Shown here piece by piece: positions 1 to 7,647 of a stretch of DNA of 64,000 bases. A model generated the notes under the pieces. It ran no database searches. It had not been told where the DNA came from and saw only the letters and a list, made by a program, of their open reading frames with translations. Positions within the stretch are counted from its first letter, which is position 1, and each line of letters starts with the position of its first letter. The DNA is from Mucilaginibacter sp. (GTDB taxonomy: Bacteria > Bacteroidota > Bacteroidia > Sphingobacteriales > Sphingobacteriaceae): assembly GCA_030445275.1 (NCBI GenBank), contig JAUCSE010000031.1, positions 62,001 to 126,000 of the forward strand. The letters run 5' to 3'. A program made the position numbers and the translations under genes.

Positions 1-60
1 AATAAGGTGGCTATTGTTTTTGTACACCTAAAAAATGGCAATTGTTCAAACTGCATTATA

Positions 61-87
61 AAAGCCCCGGCAGGGTACCGGGACTTT
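61..87 (-). terminator. hairpin terminator after the secreted hypothetical gene
   Basis: Ten-base arms AAAGCCCCGG and CCGGGACTTT pair with one mismatch around a 7-base loop. On the minus strand the stem is followed by CTTTTATAA, a weak T-run. It lies 23 bases past the stop of the gene at 111-713, which it most likely terminates. Confidence 0.6.
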
Positions 88-110
88 CATTTCATTATAT
101 GACAGGGGTA

Positions 111-713
111 TTAAAGGGCTGCATGCTGCGTACCGGGAGTTTGTTTATGCTCAAAGTACAGGTGCTTGATTTCATATTGATTATCCGCCTTGTCAAAGGT
201 GATCAGATCAGCATCCTTATGGAAATAACTCTGGACACTGTAACGAAATTCGCTTTGGGCAGAGAAGCTTTTATCTATATTTTCAATGGTTAAACTTAAA
301 ACCGGCATAGCAGAACTGGTACTAAAGAAATACCCTTCAACAGGCTTATATCCTTTACCCTGCTGGGTTAATTGCGGGTGGCTGTAAAGCAGGAAACCCG
401 CGGTATCCAGTATCTGGTATGCTTCGTTATGAAAAAACCTGAAGTCCTGGTTGTTTTGACGGTATCCAAAAACTTCACTTTTTGATAATTTGATTTTTTT
501 ACCCTGGTAAACCAAGCCTATATGCTTTCCACCTAAAAATCCGTTCAACTGTAGTTTATCATTAGCACTTAAGATATAGCTAAGTTTACCGGTCTTGAAA
601 TCCTGTTCGGTAAGATAAATACCGGTTGTAGTTTTTGTATTTTGTGCATGTAAACGTATACCTTGTATACTGATTACCATCATCGCGATGAGCATTTTGA
701 TTGAATTTTTCAT
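111..713 (-). CDS. secreted hypothetical protein
   Basis: A 200-residue protein with a clear signal peptide: basic start MKNSIK, a hydrophobic stretch to about residue 20, and a likely cleavage after LHAQ near residue 24. The mature part is polar, rich in Tyr, Phe and Lys, and shows no Cys pattern or catalytic motif I recognise, so it is probably a periplasmic or outer-surface protein of unknown role. It is a single-gene unit with its own hairpin terminator at 61-87 and does not overlap the porin upstream. The start is the first Met of the signal sequence. Confidence 0.75.
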   Translation of the reverse strand: MKNSIKMLIAMMVISIQGIRLHAQNTKTTTGIYLTEQDFKTGKLSYILSANDKLQLNGFLGGKHIGLVYQGKKIKLSKSEVFGYRQNNQDFRFFHNEAYQILDTAGFLLYSHPQLTQQGKGYKPVEGYFFSTSSAMPVLSLTIENIDKSFSAQSEFRYSVQSYFHKDADLITFDKADNQYEIKHLYFEHKQTPGTQHAAL

Positions 714-769
714 GATTATATATATTAGAATTATGATGATATATACTGTTGCGCCATAGCGCTTTTAAA

Positions 770-793
770 AAGCCGGGAGGCAAGTCCCGGCTT
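770..793 (-). terminator. perfect hairpin with minus-strand T-run, transcript unknown
   Basis: Perfect 9-base arms AAGCCGGGA and TCCCGGCTT surround a 6-base loop, with AAAA before the stem on the plus strand, which gives a T-run on the minus strand. No coding gene ends here on the minus strand, because the porin already has its own terminator at 1081-1108. It may be a backup terminator or the 3' end of a small RNA. Confidence 0.55.
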
Positions 794-1080
794 CCAACCT
801 TACTAAACTTAGCCAAACAATCAGGCGTAAGTTATTGCCGGTTTTGGTGGTGTTTTTTGTCGGCTTTTTTATTATTTTCCTTGTCCCGTATATATGTATT
901 CCATCTGTATGCCAAAACGTTCTTTTTTGGCAAAAACCGTCTAAACAACGTTATTTTGATGGTTTTTATTAATGTGAATACACAGGGCATCCCATACCTC
1001 CTCGAACTGATATGGATGATTTATCATTTTGAGGATAACATAAATAATTATTGACCAAGAAAGTGGTGCAGGTTAAGGTA

Positions 1081-1108
1081 ACCGAAGCGGCTCAAGAGCT
1101 GCTTCGGT
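1081..1108 (-). terminator. terminator of the porin gene
   Basis: Arms ACCGAAGC and GCTTCGGT pair perfectly and the inner GCTC/GAGC extends the stem. The hairpin starts 9 bases beyond the porin stop codon. No long T-run is visible. Confidence 0.6.
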
Positions 1109-1117
1109 CAGGTCATT

Positions 1118-2542
1118 TTAGAAACGAACCAATAGAGCACCAATGAACCTGGTTTCTGATGGTACCAGATCAGGTGTAAAATCTGATGGTACTGGTGTGG
1201 TATTATATCCATCAGGAGAGGTGACCCCTCCATGACCTGCAAAGTAAGGTACACTGGCATGACGATGCACAACCTCTAAACGAAAAGTCAGGTAATCGTT
1301 AGGCATCAGATCGATGGTAGTTGAGTAATCATAACCATGAAACTGATCGCCGGGATTAGCCGTAAAAGGATGTGAACCGATTGCACCAGTATTAATAGCA
1401 GGTATTGGGTTGGCATCACCGGTTGGGTACAACACCAGGTAACGTCCCGGGTTATTGATCACCCCACCACCAACTGTCCAGCCTAAATGTCCTTTTGCCA
1501 TCACCATACGGTGATATATCATACCGCTGGCAAAATACTGGGCTGGCCCCTTAATTGGATCGGCATGGAAACCGTTAACACCATCGCCTTTTTCAAAACC
1601 GATATCGCCGGTGATCGAAAATGCAGCACTGTTAACAAAACTTCCTTTGTCCTGGCTTTTAAAATACCTTACCTCAATGCTGTTATCAGAATGGAAGCGT
1701 TTTCTTCCGGGTTTGTCCTGTGTATCTGCACCATAATAAGTGTTAGTTAAAGCCTGGAACCATTCAACAGGGCGCCACAAAATTTGCCCACCTACACCAG
1801 GCTGGCTGTTAAACATGCCATATGACTGCCAGCCATTGATCAACCAAGGTTCGATCTTCAACTTATCGCTTACAAAGATTTGCACGCGGATACCGTTAAA
1901 AAACCATGGTGTATTATCAGAAGTAAAAGATGGCTGATAAGCCCAGTTCTCAGCATTATAATAAGAGAATAACCCGACGTATGACATGAATATACCAGCA
2001 TCTACGTTAATACCATGTAATACATTAAAATGGTAACCGGCATTGGCTTCGCTTAAGTATCGATAAGCCGTTGCCAGATCATACTGTCCGCGGGTAACGC
2101 TAAAGTCATTACGTGGCACAACAGTTGCACGTGTACCAAACTGTGTCAGTACACTGGCACGTACGTTATCGTAATGAAAATCGCCGCCAAAGGCAATAGT
2201 TGATATTTCAAATTCGTGATCGCGGGCCAGAGCTGTTGAACCCACCACTGTATGATCTATAGGGTTATTGTTTGATGCGGTATAATTAAAATCGAGCAGG
2301 AAACGTCCTGTAAAGTATTTGGTGTCAAGCAGGGCTTTGTGCCTACGGTCGTTACCATTCAACCATGTAAAGTCGCCAAAAGCAAAAGGTTCACTTTTGG
2401 CCACAACGGTATCTTTTTTAGTTACGGTATTAGCTGTGTCCTTGATTGGCGCATTTCTTTTTAGGGATAATGTTGCCAGATCCTGAGAATAGGCATAAGT
2501 TAAAGATGCGCCTAAAATAATTGACAATAAAAGTTTTTTCAT
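1118..2542 (-). CDS. outer-membrane beta-barrel porin (BBP2-like)
   Basis: The open frame reaches back to 2752, but the start taken here is the Met at 2542, which begins a proper signal peptide (MKKLLLSIILGASLTYAYSQ); the upstream extension has no signal character. The mature protein of about 455 residues has alternating aromatic-rich beta strands, short Asn/Asp/Gly turns and a terminal Phe (FIGALLVRF), as expected of a barrel. It resembles the beta-barrel porin-2 group. As I recall, genes of this type lie beside kdpC and kdpD in Bacteroidota kdp loci, which fits the KdpA remnant at 6396-6680. The sigma-54 regulator lies just upstream on the same strand, about 240 bases away. Confidence 0.85.
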   Translation of the reverse strand: MKKLLLSIILGASLTYAYSQDLATLSLKRNAPIKDTANTVTKKDTVVAKSEPFAFGDFTWLNGNDRRHKALLDTKYFTGRFLLDFNYTASNNNPIDHTVVGSTALARDHEFEISTIAFGGDFHYDNVRASVLTQFGTRATVVPRNDFSVTRGQYDLATAYRYLSEANAGYHFNVLHGINVDAGIFMSYVGLFSYYNAENWAYQPSFTSDNTPWFFNGIRVQIFVSDKLKIEPWLINGWQSYGMFNSQPGVGGQILWRPVEWFQALTNTYYGADTQDKPGRKRFHSDNSIEVRYFKSQDKGSFVNSAAFSITGDIGFEKGDGVNGFHADPIKGPAQYFASGMIYHRMVMAKGHLGWTVGGGVINNPGRYLVLYPTGDANPIPAINTGAIGSHPFTANPGDQFHGYDYSTTIDLMPNDYLTFRLEVVHRHASVPYFAGHGGVTSPDGYNTTPVPSDFTPDLVPSETRFIGALLVRF

Positions 2543-2643
2543 TTTGAATATGGATATTTTTTGTTTCTGAAAAGAGCAAAACTTGCTTATTATTTTTATC
2601 TGTTTTGCCCTAACCGGGTTATTACTTATTTGTGGCATGATTG

Positions 2644-2658
2644 CCAATTGCTGTACCA
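2644..2658 (-). promoter_or_regulatory. possible sigma-54 -24/-12 element upstream of the porin
   Basis: On the minus strand the sequence reads TGGTAC-N5-TTGG, against the sigma-54 consensus TGGCAC-N5-TTGC. The -24 GG is present and the spacing is right, but the -12 GC is GG. It lies about 100 bases before the porin start and next to a sigma-54 activator gene, which is the main reason for listing it. Confidence 0.25.
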
Positions 2659-2779
2659 GAACGGCTAGCTTTAATACGGAAGAGCTGATTATTAACACTT
2701 TAAAAAGAGCGCCACCACTTTCTTTTAAAAACTTTTTAAAAAAGCTTCTCAATTTGAGATGGCGGCGTTCTCATCTTGA

Positions 2780-4120
2780 TCAATTTAGTAGTAGGTGGTA
2801 TTCCTCTATTTTACGGTATAGGGTAGCAAGGCCAATACCAAGTATCCTAGCCGCTTCTGTTTTATTGCCTTTGGTGTATTTGAGTATCCGCCTGATGTGA
2901 TGCTTTTCCACACTATCCAGGTCAAGGGCTACCAGGTCATAATAACCACCATTATGAAATTCAAAAGGCAATAGTTTAGGAGTCAGTATAGGTTCGTCCA
3001 TCAAAATGATCACTCTTTCAATCACATTCTTCAGTTCCCTGATGTTACCGTTCCACTTATGCTGGTTTAACAGTTTAAAAAAGCGTTCATCCACATCGGG
3101 TACCTTCTTTTTAACCTTACCTGCATAAATTTTAATAAAGTGCTTGGCCAGTACTTCTATATCCCCGATTCTTTCCCGCAGGGGAGGTAATACAATGGAG
3201 AACCCTGATAAGCGGTAAAACAGGTCGAGGCGAAAGTGGCCCTCTTCTGATTCCTTTTGCAGATCGCGGTTGGTGGCTGCAATCAAACGTACATTAACCC
3301 TGGTGGTCTTGGTTTCGCCTATCTTTATAAATGTGCCATTTTCCAATACCCGCAACAATTTAGCCTGCAGATCATGGCTCATTTCACCCAACTCGTCAAG
3401 GAAAATTGTACCGCCGCTGGCCTCTTCAAACAATCCCTTTTTATCTTTCGCGGCACCGGTGAAAGCGCCGGCTTTATAACCGAATAACTCGCTTTCCAGT
3501 AATTCATTACTAAATGCACTGCAGTTAACCGCTACGAAAGGCTTGTCTTTCCTTAACCCCTCATAGTGAATAGCCTCTGCAAATACCTCTTTGCCGGTAC
3601 CGGTTTCCCCCAGCAAGAGTACAGTGGCATCAGTTATGGCTACTTTCCTGGCTAATTCAACCGCTTCTAAAATAGCGGGAGAACTTCCTAAAACAATGGG
3701 GAAGCCATGCTGTACCTCTATCTGGGTTTCCAGTTCGCTCACCCGGTACTGCAGGTTAGCCTTATCAATAGCTTTGCTGACCAGCGGAATGATCTTGTCG
3801 TTATCATCACCTTTTGTCAGATAATCAAAAGCGCCGTTCTTGATCGCTAAAACCCCGTCACTGATAGATCCGAAGGCAGTCAGGTTGATCACCTCGATAT
3901 ACGGTTTGATCTGTTTAATCTTACCAACCAGTTCAACCCCGTTGGCATCGGGTAGTTTAACGTCACTTAACACTACACGGATGTCCTCACGCTCAACTAT
4001 ACGTAACCCGGTTTTAGCATTGGCTGCCTGTAATACATTGTAGCCTTCTAATACTAATATCCTGGCCAGTAATTCACTGAGCCTAATCTCGTCATCAATT
4101 ATTAATATATTTGATTTCAT
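2780..4120 (-). CDS. NtrC-family sigma-54-dependent response regulator
   Basis: A 446-residue three-domain activator. An N-terminal receiver domain has acidic residues D9-D10, phospho-acceptor D53 (LSDVKLPD), T81 and K103. The AAA+ domain has Walker A GETGTGKE at 171-178, the sigma-54 contact loop GAFTGA at 218-223 and Walker B FLDELGE at 240-246. A Fis-type helix-turn-helix lies at about 420-440 (NKTEAARILGIGLATLYRKI). It should drive sigma-54 promoters after phosphorylation, but no histidine kinase is encoded nearby. Its start overlaps the end of the M20 gene by 26 bases, suggesting translational coupling. The receiver-end sequence TKGDDNDK resembles regulators I associate with Bacteroidota kdp loci, a recollection to be tested by search. 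Confidence 0.95.
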   Translation of the reverse strand: MKSNILIIDDEIRLSELLARILVLEGYNVLQAANAKTGLRIVEREDIRVVLSDVKLPDANGVELVGKIKQIKPYIEVINLTAFGSISDGVLAIKNGAFDYLTKGDDNDKIIPLVSKAIDKANLQYRVSELETQIEVQHGFPIVLGSSPAILEAVELARKVAITDATVLLLGETGTGKEVFAEAIHYEGLRKDKPFVAVNCSAFSNELLESELFGYKAGAFTGAAKDKKGLFEEASGGTIFLDELGEMSHDLQAKLLRVLENGTFIKIGETKTTRVNVRLIAATNRDLQKESEEGHFRLDLFYRLSGFSIVLPPLRERIGDIEVLAKHFIKIYAGKVKKKVPDVDERFFKLLNQHKWNGNIRELKNVIERVIILMDEPILTPKLLPFEFHNGGYYDLVALDLDSVEKHHIRRILKYTKGNKTEAARILGIGLATLYRKIEEYHLLLN

Positions 4121-5267
4121 CTTTGTACTTATTTGGATTGTTGATAAGCATCAGCGGCAATGTTTCCAATAACCTGACGTATAAACTGATCCCTTTTTTG
4201 ATTTCCTCCAGGTAAATAAATTCATCTGAAGAATGAGACCTGGCAGAATCGCCGGGCCCGATTTTGACGGAGGGTATGTTTAGCCAGCCCTGATCTGAAG
4301 ATGTGGGCGAGCTATAGGTTTTGCATCCTACCGCGATACCTGTTTTCACAATAGGGTGATCAAGGGGCACTGAAGATGCTCCTAATGAACCCTGACGAAC
4401 GGATATCTGGCATGACACATTCTTTCTGATCGTATCCAGGATCTCCTGCTGGGTGAAAGTATCATCATTTCTGATATCTACCGTAAACTCACATTTGGCC
4501 GGCACAATATTATGCTGTAAACCTGAATTAATGGTGGTAATGGTCATTTTTACCGGCGACAATCCTTTTCCCTGTTCCGAAAACCGGTAATTCCTGAACC
4601 ATTCCAGGTCTTTGAGGCATTTGTGAATGGCATTGTCTCCCTCTTCCCTGGCTGCATGCCCGGAACGCCCGTTGCTGGTGCAATCAATTACCAGGTTTCC
4701 CTTTTCTGCTATGGCCATCTGTAACAAGGTAGGCTCGCCAACAATGGCCAGCTCCAGTTTACCCAACAAAGGTAAAATGGATTTAATTCCATTTTGCCCG
4801 GAGTTTTCTTCCTCGGCCGTAGCCGCCAGGCATAGGTTAAATCCAAGACCCTGGTAACAGTAAAAATGCAAAAAGGTGGCTATTAATGATACCAGGCACC
4901 CCCCGGCATCATTACTACCTAAGCCATAAAGCCTCCCACCCGCTATTTCAGGACAAAAGGGATCGTTGGTGTAACCATCATTAGGCTTAACGGTATCCAA
5001 ATGCGAATTGAGTAATATGGTGGGTTTAGCGCTGTCATAATACTTATTATAGCACCAAATATTATTTCCCTTTCTTTTAACTTTGATAGAATAGCCTGTA
5101 AGGTATCGCTGAACAATATCCGCAGCATTGGCTTCCTCTCCGCTAAAGGAGGGCGTTTTTATTAATTGTTGCAGTAAACTTACCGATTCGCTGAAAAGCA
5201 GCGCATTCATTGGCAGACCGTCCCATACCTGGGAAACGCCTGACCGTTCATTCAGATCTCTTATCAT
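4095..5267 (-). CDS. M20 metallo-hydrolase, ArgE-like N-acylornithine deacetylase
   Basis: A 390-residue di-zinc amidohydrolase that should remove an acyl group from an amino-acid nitrogen. Visible ligands are H89 and D91 (SHLDTV), D120 (GSNDAGG), the catalytic Glu in AEEENSG (152-154) and a C-terminal His in RSHSSDEF. The lid-domain motif GRSGHAA and the TSSDQGW segment match the ArgE-like enzymes of Bacteroidota arginine operons, so N-acetyl- or N-succinyl-ornithine is the best substrate guess. The start at 5267 is 12 bases after the acetyltransferase stop. Met21 (5207) is an equally good start, because family similarity begins at about NALLFSESV. The gene overlaps the downstream sigma-54 regulator. 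Confidence 0.85.
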   Translation of the reverse strand: MIRDLNERSGVSQVWDGLPMNALLFSESVSLLQQLIKTPSFSGEEANAADIVQRYLTGYSIKVKRKGNNIWCYNKYYDSAKPTILLNSHLDTVKPNDGYTNDPFCPEIAGGRLYGLGSNDAGGCLVSLIATFLHFYCYQGLGFNLCLAATAEEENSGQNGIKSILPLLGKLELAIVGEPTLLQMAIAEKGNLVIDCTSNGRSGHAAREEGDNAIHKCLKDLEWFRNYRFSEQGKGLSPVKMTITTINSGLQHNIVPAKCEFTVDIRNDDTFTQQEILDTIRKNVSCQISVRQGSLGASSVPLDHPIVKTGIAVGCKTYSSPTSSDQGWLNIPSVKIGPGDSARSHSSDEFIYLEEIKKGISLYVRLLETLPLMLINNPNKYKDEIKYINN

Positions 5268-5279
5268 AACAATAATAAA

Positions 5280-5825
5280 TTAGTTTAACTGTGGATCAAA
5301 CAACATAGCGGTACAAAGGCAATTGCACCTGTTTTTACTTTGGAGTACATTGTAGTTAACACAACTTTTGCAAGCATCCCAAAATGTGGTTTCCCGGGTA
5401 ACTTCTTCATAAGTCACCGGCTCAAAACCTAGTTTGGTGTTCATTTTCATAATGGCCAGGCCCGAGGTAATACTAAATACCTTTGCCGAAGGGTACTTCG
5501 TTCTCGATAATTCAAATATTTGTCTTTTAATTTGGGAGGCAACACCCTGGTTACGGTGTTTAGGAGATACGATAAGGCCACTGTTTGAAACAAACTTTTC
5601 GTTGTCCCAGGTTTCTATATAGGAGAAACCTGCCCATTCTCCACTTTCGGTCACAGCAACTATAGCTTTACCGGCATCAATTTTTTCTATTACAGAGGCT
5701 GCTGATCTTTTTGATATTCCGGAGCCTCTTGCTATCGCGGAACTTTCCATTTCATGAATAATCTGGTCGGCAAAGACCACATCAGCCGGAATGGCTGACC
5801 TTACAATAATTCGTTCATCTTCCAT
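5280..5825 (-). CDS. GNAT acetyltransferase of the Bacteroidota arginine-operon type
   Basis: A 181-residue Gcn5-related acetyltransferase. The acetyl-CoA loop is RNQGVA at 91-96 after strand LIVSP. The C-terminus carries a five-cysteine cluster (C152, C155, C167, C169, C171) followed by TAMLFDP. I associate this Cys-rich tail with the acetyltransferase that opens arginine biosynthesis operons in this phylum, so this is probably a paralogue acting on glutamate or a related amino acid. The cysteines could bind a metal. It is followed after 12 bases by the M20 deacetylase, giving an acetylation/deacetylation pair in one transcript with the sigma-54 regulator. None of the other arginine genes is in the window. 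Confidence 0.85.
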   Translation of the reverse strand: MEDERIIVRSAIPADVVFADQIIHEMESSAIARGSGISKRSAASVIEKIDAGKAIVAVTESGEWAGFSYIETWDNEKFVSNSGLIVSPKHRNQGVASQIKRQIFELSRTKYPSAKVFSITSGLAIMKMNTKLGFEPVTYEEVTRETTFWDACKSCVNYNVLQSKNRCNCLCTAMLFDPQLN

Positions 5826-5979
5826 TTCTTTTTAGTTTATTTCCAGTTAAAGCACGAATTGTTTAATAACTGTACATACCCTATTGCCAAAAGAATGCCC
5901 ATTATGCCAGCAGGCCGGTATTTGTGTGTTTAGATCATTTAAATGAGGGTTTTATTTTTCAAGCACTGAAAAGGGCATA

Positions 5980-6010
5980 AAAAAAGCCTATCAAAATGAA
6001 AGGCTTTTTT
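5980..6010 (-). terminator. strong terminator after the small membrane protein gene
   Basis: Perfect 10-base arms AAAAAAGCCT and AGGCTTTTTT around an 11-base loop, with T-runs in both directions. It lies about 30 bases past the stop of the gene at 6038-6217 and separates it from the acetyltransferase operon. Confidence 0.85.
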
Positions 6011-6037
6011 TATCAAATTAGATTATTTCGAGAAAAA

Positions 6038-6217
6038 TCATACCGGTTGGTGATCTTTTGGATTACCGTTAAAGTGTTCCAGGTACCCGTTTTCATCCAC
6101 AGCCAGTGTGCTGATACCACTCAGCCTTGGTACCTTCTTTTTCTTAGGACCGATGAAAGGGATGATCATTACTGCTAAAAAAGCTACTATTTTGAGCAGG
6201 ATAAAAAATAAAGTCAT
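6038..6217 (-). CDS. small single-pass membrane protein
   Basis: A 59-residue protein starting at the Met at 6217. The frame extends further upstream to 6268, but the shorter start places a clean transmembrane helix right at the N-terminus (MTLFFILLKIVAFLAVMIIP). A basic KKKK patch and a polar tail ending HFNGNPKDHQPV follow, so the tail is probably cytoplasmic. No function is known to me; similar short proteins occur in related genomes, as far as I recall. It has its own strong terminator and stands alone between the kdpA remnant and the acetyltransferase. Confidence 0.65.
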   Translation of the reverse strand: MTLFFILLKIVAFLAVMIIPFIGPKKKKVPRLSGISTLAVDENGYLEHFNGNPKDHQPV

Positions 6218-6347
6218 GACGTAAATATTTGATTGATAATAAATCCTGACCTCTATGACTAAAGGCATGCCACAATTTAATTATCGCTCTCCAATCCGTT
6301 TAAACCGGTAAAATTATACAGATTAAATAAGAGGCCCCGTTATTGAC

Positions 6348-6384
6348 CTATCATTTTGAAAGGCCCTGGTTATCAAAATGATAG
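6348..6384 (-). repeat. 12-base inverted repeat below the kdpA remnant
   Basis: Perfect arms CTATCATTTTGA (6348-6359) and TCAAAATGATAG (6373-6384) flank a 13-base loop. It begins 12 bases after the stop of the kdpA fragment and may be its old terminator, though it lacks a T-run. The same TCAAAATGA core also occurs in the loop of the 5980-6010 hairpin. Confidence 0.55.
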
Positions 6385-6395
6385 TTTTCTAACTG

Positions 6396-6680
6396 TTATT
6401 TTAAGGAAAAGCGCTCAGCTATCGGTCCGGCCATAAAGATTACAAACAACGACAATACGCTAAGGATAAAAATAATGGACAAAAGAAAAACGCCAAATGT
6501 TGCGGAGTCCGTTTGTAAGGTACCTGCCGATGCAGGTATGAATTTCTTCTGCTTCATTAAACCTGCGATCATAATGGCAAACAGCATCCAGGCAATTTTT
6601 TCCGGATAAGGTAATTTTATACCGGCTTTCTCATTTTGCCTACGAAAACCCTCAATTAGGCTACAAGTAGCAACTGGCAT
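6396..6680 (-). pseudogene. kdpA: C-terminal remnant of potassium-transporting ATPase subunit KdpA
   Basis: The frame encodes 94 residues. From about residue 29 (near 6596) to the stop it matches the end of KdpA: helix WMLFAIMIAGL, the basic turn KQKKFIPASAGTLQTD, a second helix, and the ending GPIAERFSLK. KdpA usually has about 560 residues, so only about the last 65 remain. The first 28 residues do not look like KdpA, and an in-frame stop lies just upstream, so this is a truncated fragment and not a working channel subunit. No kdpB, kdpC or kdpD is present; the short-chain dehydrogenase gene begins 41 bases away on the opposite strand, where the rest of kdpA would be expected. Confidence 0.75.
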
Positions 6681-6721
6681 CTGCTCACCTTTGTTGTGTT
6701 ATTAATTTAAAACATAAAATC

Positions 6722-7570
6722 ATGACACATCAAAATGATATTTCAAGTGCTCATAAAGTTTGGTTTATTACGGGCGCTTCCCGCGGTTTTGGACGCGTTT
6801 GGGCCGATGCCGCGCTTAAGCGTGGCGACATGGTTGCAGCTACAGCACGCACATTGGCAAGCATTGCCGATCTCCAGGAAGAGTATGGCGCAAACGTACT
6901 GACTTTGGAGCTTGACGTAACCAAACCCGACCAGGTGAAGGTGGCGGTGGGACAAGCTCACGCCCACTTCGGCAGGCTCGATATTGTGCTCAATAATGCC
7001 GGTTATTCACTTGTCGGCACAATCGAAGAAGCCAGTGCAGACGATGTCCGGGCGCTCTATGAAACGAATATCTTTGGAACACTTTCGGTCATTCAGGCGG
7101 CATTGCCATTGTTAAGAAAACAGGGCGGGGGGCACATCCTTGGTATATCAAGCGGCCTTGGTCATGTTACTATGCCGGTTATCGGCTATTACTGTTCTTC
7201 AAAATGGGCATTCGAAGCAATCCACGAAAGCCTGGCCGCAGAGGTCAAGGGTTTTGGAATCAAAGTAACGATCATAGAACCGGGGGCTTATGCCACGGAG
7301 TTTGGGAGCCAGGAGTCTTTGAAATTTGCAGCAGGTCTGGACATTTATACGGACTTTAAAGCGCAATTTGTAGAAAGTTTAAAAGGCATGGAAAGAGGTG
7401 AGCCGGATGCTACACCACAGGCGCTCTTCCAGATCGTTGATGCGGCAAACCCGCCACTACGGTTCAATCTCGGTAGCCACAATTTACCATGGGTGCGTGC
7501 CGCCTATGCCGAGCGGCTGGCAACCTGGGAAGCGTGGGAAACCGTTTCCAACTCAGCCCAGGGCAATTAA
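6722..7570 (+). CDS. short-chain dehydrogenase/reductase
   Basis: A 282-residue classical SDR. The cofactor motif TGASRGFG is at 17-24, NNAG at 91-94, catalytic Ser at 143-144 and YCSSK at 157-161. The N-terminal Rossmann motif is of the NAD(P)-binding type; the substrate cannot be read from sequence. It resembles the SDR group often annotated as oxidoreductases next to AraC regulators, and an AraC regulator gene follows after 77 bases. To the eye its coding sequence is richer in G and C than neighbouring genes, so recent transfer is possible. It begins at the edge of the deleted kdp region. Confidence 0.93.
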   Translation: MTHQNDISSAHKVWFITGASRGFGRVWADAALKRGDMVAATARTLASIADLQEEYGANVLTLELDVTKPDQVKVAVGQAHAHFGRLDIVLNNAGYSLVGTIEEASADDVRALYETNIFGTLSVIQAALPLLRKQGGGHILGISSGLGHVTMPVIGYYCSSKWAFEAIHESLAAEVKGFGIKVTIIEPGAYATEFGSQESLKFAAGLDIYTDFKAQFVESLKGMERGEPDATPQALFQIVDAANPPLRFNLGSHNLPWVRAAYAERLATWEAWETVSNSAQGN

Positions 7571-7591
7571 AGTAATCCATTAATAAAGAAT

Positions 7592-7632
7592 CAATTATAA
7601 CCGGTAATTAATAAGATTATCGGTTATAATTG
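7592..7632 (+). repeat. 17-base inverted repeat between SDR and AraC genes
   Basis: Arms CAATTATAACCGGTAAT (7592-7608) and ATTATCGGTTATAATTG (7616-7632) match at 16 of 17 positions around a 7-base loop. There is no T-run, so it could be either an intrinsic stop for the dehydrogenase transcript or an operator for the AraC regulator, which starts 16 bases later. Confidence 0.6.
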
Positions 7633-7647
7633 CATTAAATTGTCAAA

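Larger units (their letters stand above)
714..1117. other. intergenic stretch without a convincing gene
   Basis: About 400 bases between the secreted protein and the porin. It holds two minus-strand hairpins (770-793 and 1081-1108). A 101-codon frame runs on the plus strand here, but its translation looks like random AT-rich sequence. About 270 bases between the two hairpins have no assigned transcript. Confidence 0.5.

Noticed and set aside
749..1054. Plus-strand 101-codon frame in the gap before the porin
   Set aside because: Its translation is AT-rich random-looking sequence overlapping two minus-strand hairpins, with no signal or family pattern.
5826..5979. Sigma-54 promoter for the acetyltransferase operon
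   Set aside because: CTGGCATAATGGGCATTC and TTGGCAATAGGG lack the correct GG-N10-GC spacing.
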